Shown here piece by piece: positions 38,221 to 46,354 of a stretch of DNA of 64,000 nucleotides. Source of the stretch: an uncultured Muribaculaceae bacterium (GTDB lineage Bacteria > Bacteroidota > Bacteroidia > Bacteroidales > Muribaculaceae). The first letter of the stretch is position 1. Every line of letters starts with the position of its first letter. The notes beneath the pieces were generated by a model. That model saw only the letters and a program-made list of their open reading frames with translations, ran no database searches and was not told the origin of the DNA. The stretch is taken from the NCBI GenBank assembly GCA_910577315.1, contig CAJTME010000009.1:62001-126000 (forward strand), written 5' to 3'. The translations under genes and the position numbers were made by a program.

Positions 38221-39429
38221 ATGGCTACATTGCTGTCAAAACTCAAGGCGGTCTCGCACGAGGCCACATTTCCCGTGCTGATGGCCCTTTGTGCAGTCCA
38301 CTGCTTCAACGACCTCCTGCAATCAGTTGTCTCCGCCGTTTATCCCATGCTTAAAGACGACTTGCACCTGACGTTCGGGCAAATCGGCATAGTGACCCTC
38401 GTCTATCAGATTGCCGCTTCGGTGTTCCAGCCGGTGGTCGGATACACATTCGACCGCCGTCCCTACGTGGGAAGCCTGCCGATGGGGATGGTCTTCACCG
38501 CGGCCGGAATCATCCTTTTCGCATATTCCATGTCGTTGACCGCCGTGTTGATTGCCGTATTTCTTGTTGGCATCGGCTCATCCACCCTACATCCCGAGGC
38601 TTCGCGCATCACATCGCTCGCAAGCCACGGACGCCGGGGGTTCGCCCAATCCATTTTCCAGGTCGGAGGAAACTTGGGGACATCCGTCGGCCCCTTGCTC
38701 GTGGCCTTCATTGTCGCACCCAATGGCCGCCGTTACATCGCATGGTTCCTTATCGTGTCCGCGCTCGCCTTCCTTGCAATGCGCACGATTTGCCGCTGGT
38801 ACCGGGGCTATCTCGCGTCATCCAGCAGCGGCGATGCAAAAACAGCCACACACATCCCCCGTCCCCTTACGCCCGGCCGCACCATTTTTGCCATAAGTGT
38901 GATAACCGTGTTGATTTTCTCGAAATACATCTACATGGCATCCCTTACCAATTACTACACATTTTATCTGATTGACCGCTTCGGAGTCTCCATCAAGACC
39001 TCCCAGATACTTCTTTTCGTCTTCCTGGCCGCCACCGCCATCGGGACACTCGTCGGTGGGCCTTTCGGCGACCGCTACGGACGCAAGCCCGTGATATGGG
39101 CTTCGATACTCGGGGCTGCGCCGTTCAGCCTCGTCATGCCGCACTGCGGGTTGGCCCTTACCGTGGTGATGAGTTTCTGCGCGGGATTCATGCTGGCCTC
39201 GGCTTTCCCGGCCATCCTGCTGTATTCCCAGGAATTGCTGCCAAACAAACTCGGCCTCGTGTCAGGGCTGTTTTTCGGCTTCGCGTTCGGTGTCGCGGGG
39301 GTGGCGGCCGCAATTCTCGGCCACTTCGCCGACACATGCGGCATCGACGCCGTCTACAATGCCTGCGCCTACATGCCCCTACTCGGACTGGTGACAGCCT
39401 TCCTCCCCGACCTCAAGCATCGCGGTTAG
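38221..39429 (+). CDS. MFS exporter similar to fosmidomycin resistance protein Fsr
   Basis: This 402-residue membrane protein has about 12 hydrophobic segments. Fsr-like motifs are HCFNDLLQSVVSAVYPMLK near the start, GIGSSTLHPEASRI, and GRRGFAQSIFQVGGNLGTSVGP in the first half, with the MFS loop GDRYGRKPV in the second half. It probably exports small toxic compounds; fosmidomycin itself is not implied. The 3' end overlaps a converging Crp-type regulator by 17 bases. Confidence 0.9.
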   Translation: MATLLSKLKAVSHEATFPVLMALCAVHCFNDLLQSVVSAVYPMLKDDLHLTFGQIGIVTLVYQIAASVFQPVVGYTFDRRPYVGSLPMGMVFTAAGIILFAYSMSLTAVLIAVFLVGIGSSTLHPEASRITSLASHGRRGFAQSIFQVGGNLGTSVGPLLVAFIVAPNGRRYIAWFLIVSALAFLAMRTICRWYRGYLASSSSGDAKTATHIPRPLTPGRTIFAISVITVLIFSKYIYMASLTNYYTFYLIDRFGVSIKTSQILLFVFLAATAIGTLVGGPFGDRYGRKPVIWASILGAAPFSLVMPHCGLALTVVMSFCAGFMLASAFPAILLYSQELLPNKLGLVSGLFFGFAFGVAGVAAAILGHFADTCGIDAVYNACAYMPLLGLVTAFLPDLKHRG

Positions 39430-39988
39430 CCACCGACGCCCTAATGCGGCTGAGGCTCACCGGCGTCAGGCCAAGATATGTCGCAAGATTCTCCAGCGGG
39501 ATGCGGCGTATCAGCTCAGGCTGGTCACGCAAAAGTGCCTCATATCTCTCTCGGCCCGTGGTGAACAATTGTGGAATAAGGTACGATTCCGTGCGGAGCA
39601 ACTCTTTTTCGGCAAAACGCCGGCCCCAGTTGGCAATATCGATGTCGCTGGCATACAGCGCCCTCAGGCGTTCGACAGTCGTATGATATAGCCGGCAATT
39701 TTCAAGAGTGACTATGTTCTCATATCCAGGCCTGTCATGTATGTATCCCTGCATCGACAGCGCCACAGAGCCCTCCGCTCCAATCCAGAAAGTTATATCC
39801 TTGCCGTCGGCATAGCTGAACGCGCGCACAATCCCTTCTGCTACGAAGAAGATGTCATGGCAAACCATGTCCGCCTTGATGATCATTTCGTTTTTGCGGA
39901 CAAACGTTTCTTCCACCGCCGCCTCGATTTTGGAAAACGAAGCAGTGGGGATGGGATGGACGGTGTCAATTATATCTCTTAGTTTCAT
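39413..39988 (-). CDS. Crp/Fnr-family transcriptional regulator
   Basis: This 191-residue protein has an N-terminal cyclic-nucleotide-binding-like beta-roll (VCHDIFFVAEGIVRAFSYADGKDITFWIG) and a C-terminal helix-turn-helix (IPLENLATYLGLTPVSLSRIRASV). This is the common short Crp type of Bacteroidetes. It likely regulates adjacent genes, for example the SMR exporter starting 137 bases to its right. A TAATTTTG core at 39994-40001 on the - strand lies only five bases before the ATG, so the mRNA may be leaderless. Confidence 0.88.
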   Translation of the reverse strand: MKLRDIIDTVHPIPTASFSKIEAAVEETFVRKNEMIIKADMVCHDIFFVAEGIVRAFSYADGKDITFWIGAEGSVALSMQGYIHDRPGYENIVTLENCRLYHTTVERLRALYASDIDIANWGRRFAEKELLRTESYLIPQLFTTGRERYEALLRDQPELIRRIPLENLATYLGLTPVSLSRIRASVANRDA

Positions 39989-40124
39989 CAGTGCAAAATT
40001 ACAAAAATATGCGCAGGTATGGATATTTAGACCGTACTCGGTGAGTATTTATCAAATGATAATTGATTGCTTTGGAGAAATACCGAATTTTGCGGAAAAA
40101 ACATATTCTTACTTTCACCCACTC

Positions 40125-40445
40125 ATGAACTGGATAATGCTGATACTGGCCGGAGTCATGGAAGTCGGCTTCACCTTTTGCCTCGGAAAGACCAAAACAT
40201 CAACCGGCATGGAACAATACTGGTGGTGGACGGGATTCCTTGCCGCTATGCTGCTTAGCCTTTATCTTATGGCCCGCGCATCACGAACCTTACCGCTCGG
40301 AACGGTATATCCCGTATGGACTGGCATAGGTGCCGTTGGAGCGGTAGCAATAGGAATAATCTTTTTCAACGAGCCAGCGACATTCTGGCGCATCTTCTTC
40401 GTAACGACACTTATTCTGTCGATTATCGGACTAAAAATGGTATAA
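40125..40445 (+). CDS. SMR-family exporter (Gdx/SugE-like, guanidinium)
   Basis: This 106-residue four-helix protein has the essential Glu13 in LAGVMEVGFTFCLG and the TLPLGTVYPVWTGIGAVGAV motif. The WTGIGAVG pattern and Gly-Val-Met-Glu start fit the Gdx (SugE) subgroup, which exports guanidinium ions in exchange for protons, better than the EmrE subgroup. The ATG at 40125 begins at the first helix; the frame is open further upstream but unconserved. The next gene starts five bases after the stop. Confidence 0.88.
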   Translation: MNWIMLILAGVMEVGFTFCLGKTKTSTGMEQYWWWTGFLAAMLLSLYLMARASRTLPLGTVYPVWTGIGAVGAVAIGIIFFNEPATFWRIFFVTTLILSIIGLKMV

Positions 40446-40450
40446 TAATT

Positions 40451-40936
40451 ATGGAATACAAGATGAGGCGGCCTAAACAGCAACTGACCGCACAGGCCGC
40501 AGCCGCCATCCTGGAATCGGCTACAAACGGAATCCTGTCGCTTGTCGATGCCGACGGAGAGCCTTACGGCGTGCCACTTAGCTATGCATGCGACGGCAAC
40601 GGACACATTTATTTCCACAGCGCGGCAAGAGGCCATAAGATTGATTCGGTTGGCAGCGGAGCGCCTTGTTCGTTTTGTGTTGTCGACCGAGATGCCGTTG
40701 TTCCCGATGAATTCACCACCTATTTCCGAAGTGTAATTGTAAAAGGAAAAATTCACATCATGGATGATTATGATGAAATACACAAAGGCCTCCTTCTGCT
40801 ATGCGCTAAATATTCTCCCGGCATAGACCCCGCTCGGGAAATAGCCAAATGTATCGGCCATGTAAAGGTGCTGCGCCTGGACATCTCGCAGATTACAGGA
40901 AAACAGGCTATCGAGCTCGTCAACCGGCATAACTGA
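40451..40936 (+). CDS. pyridoxamine 5'-phosphate oxidase-like flavin-binding protein
   Basis: This 161-residue split-barrel protein has the family's MRRPKQQLTAQAAAAIL start, LVDADGEPYGVPLSYA, IYFHSAARGHKID, and YFRSVIVKGKIHIM. These are typical of the PNPOx/NimA-like group that binds FMN and sometimes reduces nitro compounds. The start at 40451 gives the usual length. It may be co-transcribed with the SMR gene. Specific substrate unknown. Confidence 0.88.
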   Translation: MEYKMRRPKQQLTAQAAAAILESATNGILSLVDADGEPYGVPLSYACDGNGHIYFHSAARGHKIDSVGSGAPCSFCVVDRDAVVPDEFTTYFRSVIVKGKIHIMDDYDEIHKGLLLLCAKYSPGIDPAREIAKCIGHVKVLRLDISQITGKQAIELVNRHN

Positions 40937-40940
40937 ACCC

Positions 40941-40960
40941 AATGGTTAAAAATAACCATT
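40941..40960. promoter_or_regulatory. perfect palindrome overlapping the -33 element (operator candidate)
   Basis: Two 8-base arms (AATGGTTA and TAACCATT) are separated by AAAA. The right arm ends in the TTG of the promoter that follows, a position where a dimeric repressor would block transcription. There is no T-run to suggest a terminator. Confidence 0.55.
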
Positions 40961-40989
40961 GCGGGGAACCATGCAGTATGCTAACTTTG
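40959..40989 (+). promoter_or_regulatory. promoter of the acetyltransferase gene
   Basis: TTG (40959-40961) and TAACTTTG (40982-40989) are separated by 20 bases, about 55 bases before the ATG at 41045. Confidence 0.65.
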
Positions 40990-41044
40990 CGTAATCTTTT
41001 AGAGGGCGTCGTACATTTGTACGACCCTCTTAATCAAATCAACC

Positions 41045-41602
41045 ATGACAGAAAAAGAAAAAATGCTGGAAGGCATGATTTACGATGCCAACTATGACCC
41101 GCAGCTAATCGCCGAACGGCTCGAGTGCAAGGAAAAATGCCGGGAGTACAACGACCTGCGTCCGACGGATGTCGAGGGACGCTCCAAACTGTTGCACGAC
41201 ATCCTCGGAAAAATCGAAGGTGATATTGCAATCGAGCAACCTTTCAACTGCGACTATGGCTACAACATCTCCACCGGGAAGAATTTCTTCGCCAACTTCA
41301 ACCTTGTCATACTCGACGAAGCCCCGGTGACATTCGGCGACAACGTGTTCATCGCCCCCAACTGCGCGTTCTACACCGCGGGACATCCTCTCGACCCGGT
41401 CGAGCGCAACAAAGGGCTGGAATATGCACGCCCCATTACCGTGGGCCACAATGTATGGATTGGTGGAAATGTCTGTGTGCTCCCCGGCGTCTCAATCGGC
41501 GACAACTGCGTTATCGGCGCCGGCAGCGTCGTCGTCCGGGACATTCCGGCCAACAGCGTCGCCGTCGGAAATCCGTGCAAGGTCATCAAGCGTCTGCCTT
41601 AG
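41045..41602 (+). CDS. maltose/galactoside O-acetyltransferase family (LacA/Maa-like)
   Basis: This 185-residue hexapeptide-repeat enzyme has the Maa N-terminal helix (MTEKEKMLEGMIYDANYDP), a left-handed beta-helix with NCDYGYNISTGKNFFANFN, the catalytic His114 in YTAGHPLD, and IGGNVCVLPGVSIGDNCVIGAGSVV. It transfers acetyl from acetyl-CoA to sugars in the cytoplasm, possibly for detoxification. Its promoter carries a possible operator. Confidence 0.93.
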   Translation: MTEKEKMLEGMIYDANYDPQLIAERLECKEKCREYNDLRPTDVEGRSKLLHDILGKIEGDIAIEQPFNCDYGYNISTGKNFFANFNLVILDEAPVTFGDNVFIAPNCAFYTAGHPLDPVERNKGLEYARPITVGHNVWIGGNVCVLPGVSIGDNCVIGAGSVVVRDIPANSVAVGNPCKVIKRLP

Positions 41603-41658
41603 GGGCGCTATCCGGGCATCCGTCCCTGATACTATTCTGCAAAATCAGCATTTATTCG

Positions 41659-41666
41659 TATCTTTG
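41659..41666 (+). promoter_or_regulatory. promoter core of the DUF5131/MmcQ pair
   Basis: TATCTTTG fits TAnnTTTG, 29 bases before the ATG at 41696. Confidence 0.55.
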
Positions 41667-41695
41667 CGCAAAGAAAATCGAAAAGCAGAAACAAT

Positions 41696-42424
41696 ATGCT
41701 GATGTGGAATCCGTGGCATGGTTGCCACAAAATCAGTGAAGGATGCCGGTATTGCTATGTCTACCGCGAGGACGCCGCCTTCGGGGCGGCCGTGCCCTCC
41801 TCCGAGGTGCGTAAAACGGCCTCGTTCAACCTCCCGGCGAGGCGCGACCGCCGGAAAAACTGGAAATACCCTTCCGGCACTGAGTTCGCACTGTGTTTCA
41901 CATCCGATTTGCTGATCGAGGAGGCCGACGGCTGGCGGGATGAGATATGGGAAATGATACGCCTGCGCAGCGACTGCCGGTTCTTTTTCTTCACCAAACG
42001 CATCGAACGGCTTGCCGCCTGTCTGCCGCCCGACTGGGGCGACGGCTACGCCAATGTCGCCATAGGCTGCACTGTCGAGAACCAGCTCCGCGCCGACCGG
42101 CGGATGCCGATATTCCTGTCATTGCCCATAAAGCACCGTTTGGTCATAGTCGCTCCAATGCTCGGGCAAGTCGACCTGTCAAGCTATCTCGACCCTGATT
42201 TGATCGAGGAGGTCTCGGTGGGTGGTGAATCGGGCAAATACGCCCGTCCCCTGCAATTTGAATGGGTGCTCGACCTCCACCGGCAATGCGTCGGGGCAGG
42301 TGTCCCTTTCAGCTTCCACCAAACCGGTTCGTACCTTGTCAAGGATGGCCGGCAATACCATATTCCGCGGGAACATCAGCACTCCCAGGCCCGCAAGGCC
42401 GGACTTAACACAAGCCAAAGATGA
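41696..42424 (+). CDS. DUF5131 (phage Gp37/Gp68-like) protein
   Basis: This 242-residue protein starts MLMWNPWHGCHKISEGCRYCY, with the cysteine arrangement C-x6-C-x2-C typical of DUF5131 proteins, which resemble radical SAM enzymes. Later motifs are CFTSDLLIEEADGWRDEIW, FFFTKRIERL, IGCTVENQLRADRR and VSVGGESGKYARPL. The enzymatic role is unknown. ATGs at 41696 and 41702 are both possible. It overlaps the next start by four bases (ATGA). Confidence 0.85.
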   Translation: MLMWNPWHGCHKISEGCRYCYVYREDAAFGAAVPSSEVRKTASFNLPARRDRRKNWKYPSGTEFALCFTSDLLIEEADGWRDEIWEMIRLRSDCRFFFFTKRIERLAACLPPDWGDGYANVAIGCTVENQLRADRRMPIFLSLPIKHRLVIVAPMLGQVDLSSYLDPDLIEEVSVGGESGKYARPLQFEWVLDLHRQCVGAGVPFSFHQTGSYLVKDGRQYHIPREHQHSQARKAGLNTSQR

Positions 42425-42792
42425 TGAACATTGAGGAATTCCGGGACTACTGCCTGTCTTTTGAAGGAGTCACCGAGAAGATGCCGTTCGGCAAATTCGC
42501 GCGCAGATATGACTCCATTTTGGTATTCTACGTGCTCGACCACATGTTCTGCTTCGCCGACATCGACAACTTCACGTCGGTCACCGTCAAGTCCACCCCC
42601 GACGAGGTCGAGGAGATAAAGTCGCGGCATTACTCAGTCAGCGCGCCCCTTAACCAAAGCCTGCGGCATTGGATTCAGCTCGACTTCAACGGCGACCTCC
42701 CCGACCATGAAATCCGGGAACTTATAAAACGCGCCTACGACATAGTCATGGAAAAATACAGCCGGAAGAAAAAGCGCTCCCTCGGGGGATAA
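42421..42792 (+). CDS. MmcQ/YjbR family protein
   Basis: This 123-residue protein has the family pattern MNIEEFRDYCLSFEGVTEKMPFG, VFYVLDHMFCFADI, and NQSLRHWIQLDFNGDLPD near the C-terminus, then LIKRAYDIVMEKY. YjbR proteins have a CyaY-like fold and may bind DNA; their task is not settled. Translational coupling to the DUF5131 gene (ATGA overlap) suggests a shared function. Confidence 0.88.
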   Translation: MMNIEEFRDYCLSFEGVTEKMPFGKFARRYDSILVFYVLDHMFCFADIDNFTSVTVKSTPDEVEEIKSRHYSVSAPLNQSLRHWIQLDFNGDLPDHEIRELIKRAYDIVMEKYSRKKKRSLGG

Positions 42793-43085
42793 TTCTCCGT
42801 TAATCCAGCAGTATGAAGGTTTCTTGCGGTGGTTCCCCTGCCGGGTTGCCCGATGGTTTCGGGAAAATTTTCAGATTTTTTCGGATGGCACACCGCCAAA
42901 TCCAAATATTTTAATTAACCTTGCAATTACTACCGTCATAGAGGCCAAACGTGGCCACTACTGGCGGGATGCAGGCAGCGCTTTTGCGCCGACCAAGCAA
43001 TCGCCTTGGCGCTTTGCCACGGCAAAGACATATTAATGAAAAGGCGTATACTCATGGGCGATAACTCCTCCTACACTTGAAAGTG

Positions 43086-43283
43086 ATGTATTTAATGGAA
43101 GACTTTGGCGAAATTGTGGGAGATGTGGAATCTGCCGGTATCGAAGGAATTGAGGCTGACGGCAGCAATGCTCCCGCTGAATTCTTCAACCTCAACGGCG
43201 CGCGTGTAAATGGCGACGCACTCATCCCCGGCCTCTACATCAAGCACCAGGGCAGCAAAACCTCCAAAGTGCTGGTGAAGTAA
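43086..43283 (+). pseudogene. orphan Por/T9SS-like C-terminal tail (relic of a secreted protein gene)
   Basis: A short frame of 65 codons encodes only the C-terminal sorting-like tail: GIEGIEADGSNAPAEFF, then N-L-N-G-x-x-V, G-L-Y-I-x-x-Q-G and a basic end. It is nearly the same as the tails of the proteins ending at 22381 and 25548. There is no signal peptide, and no matching coding sequence for the body in the 290 bases upstream (42793-43085), which look non-coding. It is most likely the end of a deleted secreted protein gene; its terminator survives. Confidence 0.65.
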
Positions 43284-43313
43284 TCCGCTCCTCCGACACA
43301 ATTCCCACATAAT

Positions 43314-43346
43314 TTCAGCCCGACGAATCCGTTTCGCCGGGCTGAA
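43314..43346 (+). terminator. terminator after the orphan tail
   Basis: A GC-rich 9-bp stem (43314-43322 with 43338-43346) is followed by TTTGTTTT. Confidence 0.8.
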
Positions 43347-43508
43347 TTTGTTTTCGGTAAAATGCCGGATTTTTTCAATTTGTGAACGACACGACCCGTG
43401 CAATTGATTTAGAGGGTGTTTAATAACTTCACCAAAGGTAGTTGGGATTATCAGTACTATATCAAAATTGGAGATTCAGGAAATGTGAGGATTACGTCTC
43501 CCGAATCA

Positions 43509-43940
43509 TCAATCCTCATATTTTATAGCCGGATTGATTCGTTGCAGTTCGGATATGAAACCGTCCATGTCTTTTGGCGATATTATCAACGGCATGGAAC
43601 TTTTCAGCACATTGCGGTCTGACAGGCTGATTGAAACCCGGTCAAGCGACATCGCGGCGGTTGCCAATCCGCCACGGGTTTTCTTCACTTTGCAAATCTT
43701 TTCAACCGGGACCCATGTCCAGCGGTAAAGGTTCCTTATCCCCAGCTGATTGCCATTTATCTCATATTTCATGCCGGTGACACAGAAAATCCACATCACG
43801 GCCATGCTTGCAGCCACTATGATGCCGGCAATATTATCGCCATCAATCATCGGCCCCACGAGGCAGCCGACCACCATGATCGCCAGCACGGCGTAAACCC
43901 ACCAGTCAACTTTGGATTTATAAACTTTCCTCTCAGTCAT
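43509..43940 (-). CDS. small membrane protein with bacterial PH domain
   Basis: This 143-residue protein has two N-terminal membrane helices (WWVYAVLAIMVVGCLVGPMI and AGIIVAASMAVMWIFCV) followed by a bacterial PH-like domain (YEINGNQLGIRNLYRWTWVPVEKICKVKKT, ending IISPKDMDGFISELQRINP). Its role is unknown. It has a full-consensus promoter on the - strand. Confidence 0.8.
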   Translation of the reverse strand: MTERKVYKSKVDWWVYAVLAIMVVGCLVGPMIDGDNIAGIIVAASMAVMWIFCVTGMKYEINGNQLGIRNLYRWTWVPVEKICKVKKTRGGLATAAMSLDRVSISLSDRNVLKSSMPLIISPKDMDGFISELQRINPAIKYED

Positions 43941-43973
43941 AAGTGTGTGAGCTGAATTTTAAAATTACATACG

Positions 43974-44005
43974 CAAATTTAAAGAATTTTCGGCAGATTG
44001 ACAAA
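43974..44005 (-). promoter_or_regulatory. consensus promoter of the PH-domain protein gene
   Basis: On the - strand, TTTG (44005-44002) and TAAATTTG (43981-43974) are spaced by 20 bases, 33 bases ahead of the ATG. Confidence 0.75.
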
Positions 44006-44062
44006 TAATTCCATGCTCCTATGGGTATTTTCACTAACTTCGCACCAGAACCCACATCAATC

Positions 44063-44413
44063 ATGAACAGACTCAACACAATTGAAAGAACCGTGATCTT
44101 GGCAGCCGTCATGGCGTTTTACGCCTGCGCCGGGAGCCCTCCGACTCCACCGGCCAGATTGCCCGACAGTGAAATTCCGGCCTACCGAGAGGCCGCGCAT
44201 AAACTCGCACGGTATATTGTAATGGAAGATTCGTCCTTCCATCTAACCATTACGGAAGATTCCGCCGCCAGGCTTGGCATACCGGGGAAGTATTTCAAGC
44301 GAGCGGAACAGGAATTGGAATACACCAACTATCTGATCCACGAAGAATATAATAAAAAAGGCATCCCCGTGGAAATGCCTGAATATAACACAGACTCCCT
44401 ACCCCGCCCATAG
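44063..44413 (+). CDS. small putative lipoprotein
   Basis: This 116-residue protein has a signal sequence and lipobox-like FYAC followed by AGSPPTPP, a proline-rich linker typical of exported lipoproteins. A helical domain follows (IPAYREAAHKLARYIVMED, YFKRAEQELEYTNYLIHEEYNKKG). The start at 44063 places the signal sequence correctly; an earlier ATG at 44021 adds 14 unlikely residues. No family is recognised. Confidence 0.65.
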   Translation: MNRLNTIERTVILAAVMAFYACAGSPPTPPARLPDSEIPAYREAAHKLARYIVMEDSSFHLTITEDSAARLGIPGKYFKRAEQELEYTNYLIHEEYNKKGIPVEMPEYNTDSLPRP

Positions 44414-44463
44414 ACCACCGGGCGACGCAGGGAGCCTGCAACAAGTATCTTATTCTATCGTTC

Positions 44464-45729
44464 TTACCGTTCTATGCTCGCTTTGATGGTGTCGACGATG
44501 TAGCGGACGTCGTCGTCGCTTACCCAGGGGCCGGCGGGGAGGCAGATGCCGACCTTGAAGAGGCCCTCGCTGACGCCGTTGACATAGGCGGGGGCATCGC
44601 GGTAGACGGGCTGGCGGTGCATGGGCTTCCACAGGGGGCGGCTCTCAACGTTGGCGCGGTCGAGGCAAACGCGCAGGGCCTCCACGTTGTCGTTGGGCTG
44701 GCAGTCGGTGGTGGCCGACGAGGCCTCGTGGATGACACCGGCGGCGCCTCCGACGGCGCCCTTGACCACGGTGCGGTAGGCCTCGTCCTGACCCTTTATC
44801 CTCAGCGAGGGGTCGAGCGTGGCTGTGCAGAGCCAGAAGTTGGAGTCGTACTCCGCCCCGGGGTTGCCGTGCATGGTGACGCCGTCGACTTCCCGGAGGA
44901 GCTCGCAGTAGAGCTGCTGGACATGGCGGTGGTGGGCGATGTGGGCGTCGAGCACGGTCATCTGGCCGCGGCCGATGCCCGCGCAGATGTTGCTCATGCG
45001 GTAGTTGTAGCCTATGGCCTCGTGCTGGTAGTAGGGGTACGACTCGCGGGCCTGGGTGGCGTACCACATCACACGCTGCCGGTCGGCGGCGTCGCGGCAT
45101 ATCAGGGCGCCGCCGCCCGAGGTGGTGATCATCTTGTTGCCGTTGAACGACAGCACCCCGAACTTTCCGAACGTGCCCAGCTCCTGTCCGTCGAAGCGCG
45201 AGCCGAAGCCCTCGGCGGCGTCCTCGATCACCGGGATGCCGTGGCGCCCGGCCACCTCCATGATGCGGCGGATGTCGTAGGGCATGCCGTAAAGGGCCAC
45301 CGGGATGATGGCCTTGGGCTTGCGGCCGGTCTTCGCCAGGCGGTCCCCGATGGCCCGTTCGAGCAACTCCGGGTCCATGTTCCAGCTCGCCGGCTCGGAG
45401 TCGACGAACACCGGCGTGGCGCCGCAGTACGTCACCGGGTGGGCCGAGGCGCAGAAGGTGAACGACTGCACGATGACCTCGTCGCCGGGGACTACGCCGC
45501 ACGCCACCAGGGCCAGGTGGACGGCGGCGGTGCCGGCCGACAGGGCAACGACCCTGCGGTCGAGCGGGGCGGCGCCCTCGCGGCGGTTGACGAATCCCTC
45601 AAGATCCTTCTCGAATCCGTCGACGTTCGGCCCAAGCGGCACGACCCAGTTCTGGGCGAACGCCTCCTCGATGAACTTCATCTCATTGCCCGACATATGC
45701 GCCAGGCACAGTATTATCCGGTCTCTCAT
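44464..45729 (-). CDS. DegT/DnrJ/EryC1/StrS-family PLP-dependent sugar aminotransferase
   Basis: This 421-residue enzyme has the PLP Lys199 in FNGNKMITTSGGGALI, the substrate-side ALSAGTAAVHLALVACGVVPGDEV, and IEDAAEGFGSRFDGQELG. It would put an amino group on a nucleotide-linked keto-sugar (PglE- or ArnB-like). It is the last gene of the leftward capsule operon, four bases after the sugar transferase. The very high GC content differs from the AT-rich glycosyltransferase genes upstream. Confidence 0.92.
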   Translation of the reverse strand: MRDRIILCLAHMSGNEMKFIEEAFAQNWVVPLGPNVDGFEKDLEGFVNRREGAAPLDRRVVALSAGTAAVHLALVACGVVPGDEVIVQSFTFCASAHPVTYCGATPVFVDSEPASWNMDPELLERAIGDRLAKTGRKPKAIIPVALYGMPYDIRRIMEVAGRHGIPVIEDAAEGFGSRFDGQELGTFGKFGVLSFNGNKMITTSGGGALICRDAADRQRVMWYATQARESYPYYQHEAIGYNYRMSNICAGIGRGQMTVLDAHIAHHRHVQQLYCELLREVDGVTMHGNPGAEYDSNFWLCTATLDPSLRIKGQDEAYRTVVKGAVGGAAGVIHEASSATTDCQPNDNVEALRVCLDRANVESRPLWKPMHRQPVYRDAPAYVNGVSEGLFKVGICLPAGPWVSDDDVRYIVDTIKASIER

Positions 45730-45733
45730 ATTC

Positions 45734-46354
45734 CTAAATTGTTTCGTTGTTGTATGTCATCCTGCGACCGAGCACGGTGCAGAGTATCATCTGTATGTCC
45801 TTGGTGAAGGAGTAGTTGTGCAGGTAGTACCGGTTTATCCTCACCTTGTCGGGGAAAATGACCTCGTCATTGTATCTGGCAGGATCGGGCTGCCGGGCGA
45901 GCAGCTCCTCCTCGTCGCGGTACTTGAGCGATGCCGGCCCGGTGATTCCGGGGCGCAGCATAAGCACCTCGCGGTCGTCGCCGGTGAGGGCGTCGGCGTA
46001 TCCGGGAACGTCCGGCCTCGGGCCGACCAGACTCATGTCGCCGGTAAGGACGTTCCACAGTTCCGGCAGCTCGTCAAGCTTGTATCGCCGCAGCGTCGCC
46101 CCCAGCGGGGTTATCCGTGCCTCTCCGGCAACTGACACGGAGGAGCCCCCGTGGCCGACGGTCATCGAGCGGAACTTATACATCGTGAAAAGGCGTCCGT
46201 GGCGTCCGACCCTCTTCTGACGGAATATCACAGGGCCGTCGGGCATCCTGACGCGTATCGCCACGGCCACCGCGGCGAGCAACGGCCACAGCACCGCGAG
46301 CCCCACAAGGGCGGCAACGCGGTCGAAAATCCATTTTATCGCGGTCTGTCTCAT
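45734..46354 (-). CDS. initiating sugar-phosphate transferase (PglC/WcaJ-type bacterial sugar transferase)
   Basis: This 206-residue membrane enzyme has an N-terminal hydrophobic helix (ALVGLAVLWPLLAAVAVAI), FRQKRVGRHGRLFTMYKFRSM, LDELPELWNVLTGDMSLVGPRPD and LRPGITGPASLKYRDEE. It transfers the first sugar phosphate to undecaprenyl phosphate to begin repeat-unit assembly. Its short length fits the PglC class without the extra membrane domain. The ATG at 46354 overlaps the upstream stop (ATGA). Confidence 0.93.
   Translation of the reverse strand: MRQTAIKWIFDRVAALVGLAVLWPLLAAVAVAIRVRMPDGPVIFRQKRVGRHGRLFTMYKFRSMTVGHGGSSVSVAGEARITPLGATLRRYKLDELPELWNVLTGDMSLVGPRPDVPGYADALTGDDREVLMLRPGITGPASLKYRDEEELLARQPDPARYNDEVIFPDKVRINRYYLHNYSFTKDIQMILCTVLGRRMTYNNETI

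Noticed and set aside
42824..43036. Short + frame after the MmcQ gene
   Set aside because: No recognisable sequence, no promoter and no conserved start; probably non-coding.
44617..45807. 396-codon + strand open frame opposite the DegT aminotransferase
   Set aside because: GC-rich antisense shadow with repetitive Val-Gly-Asp-Ala composition; the - strand has a clear PLP enzyme.
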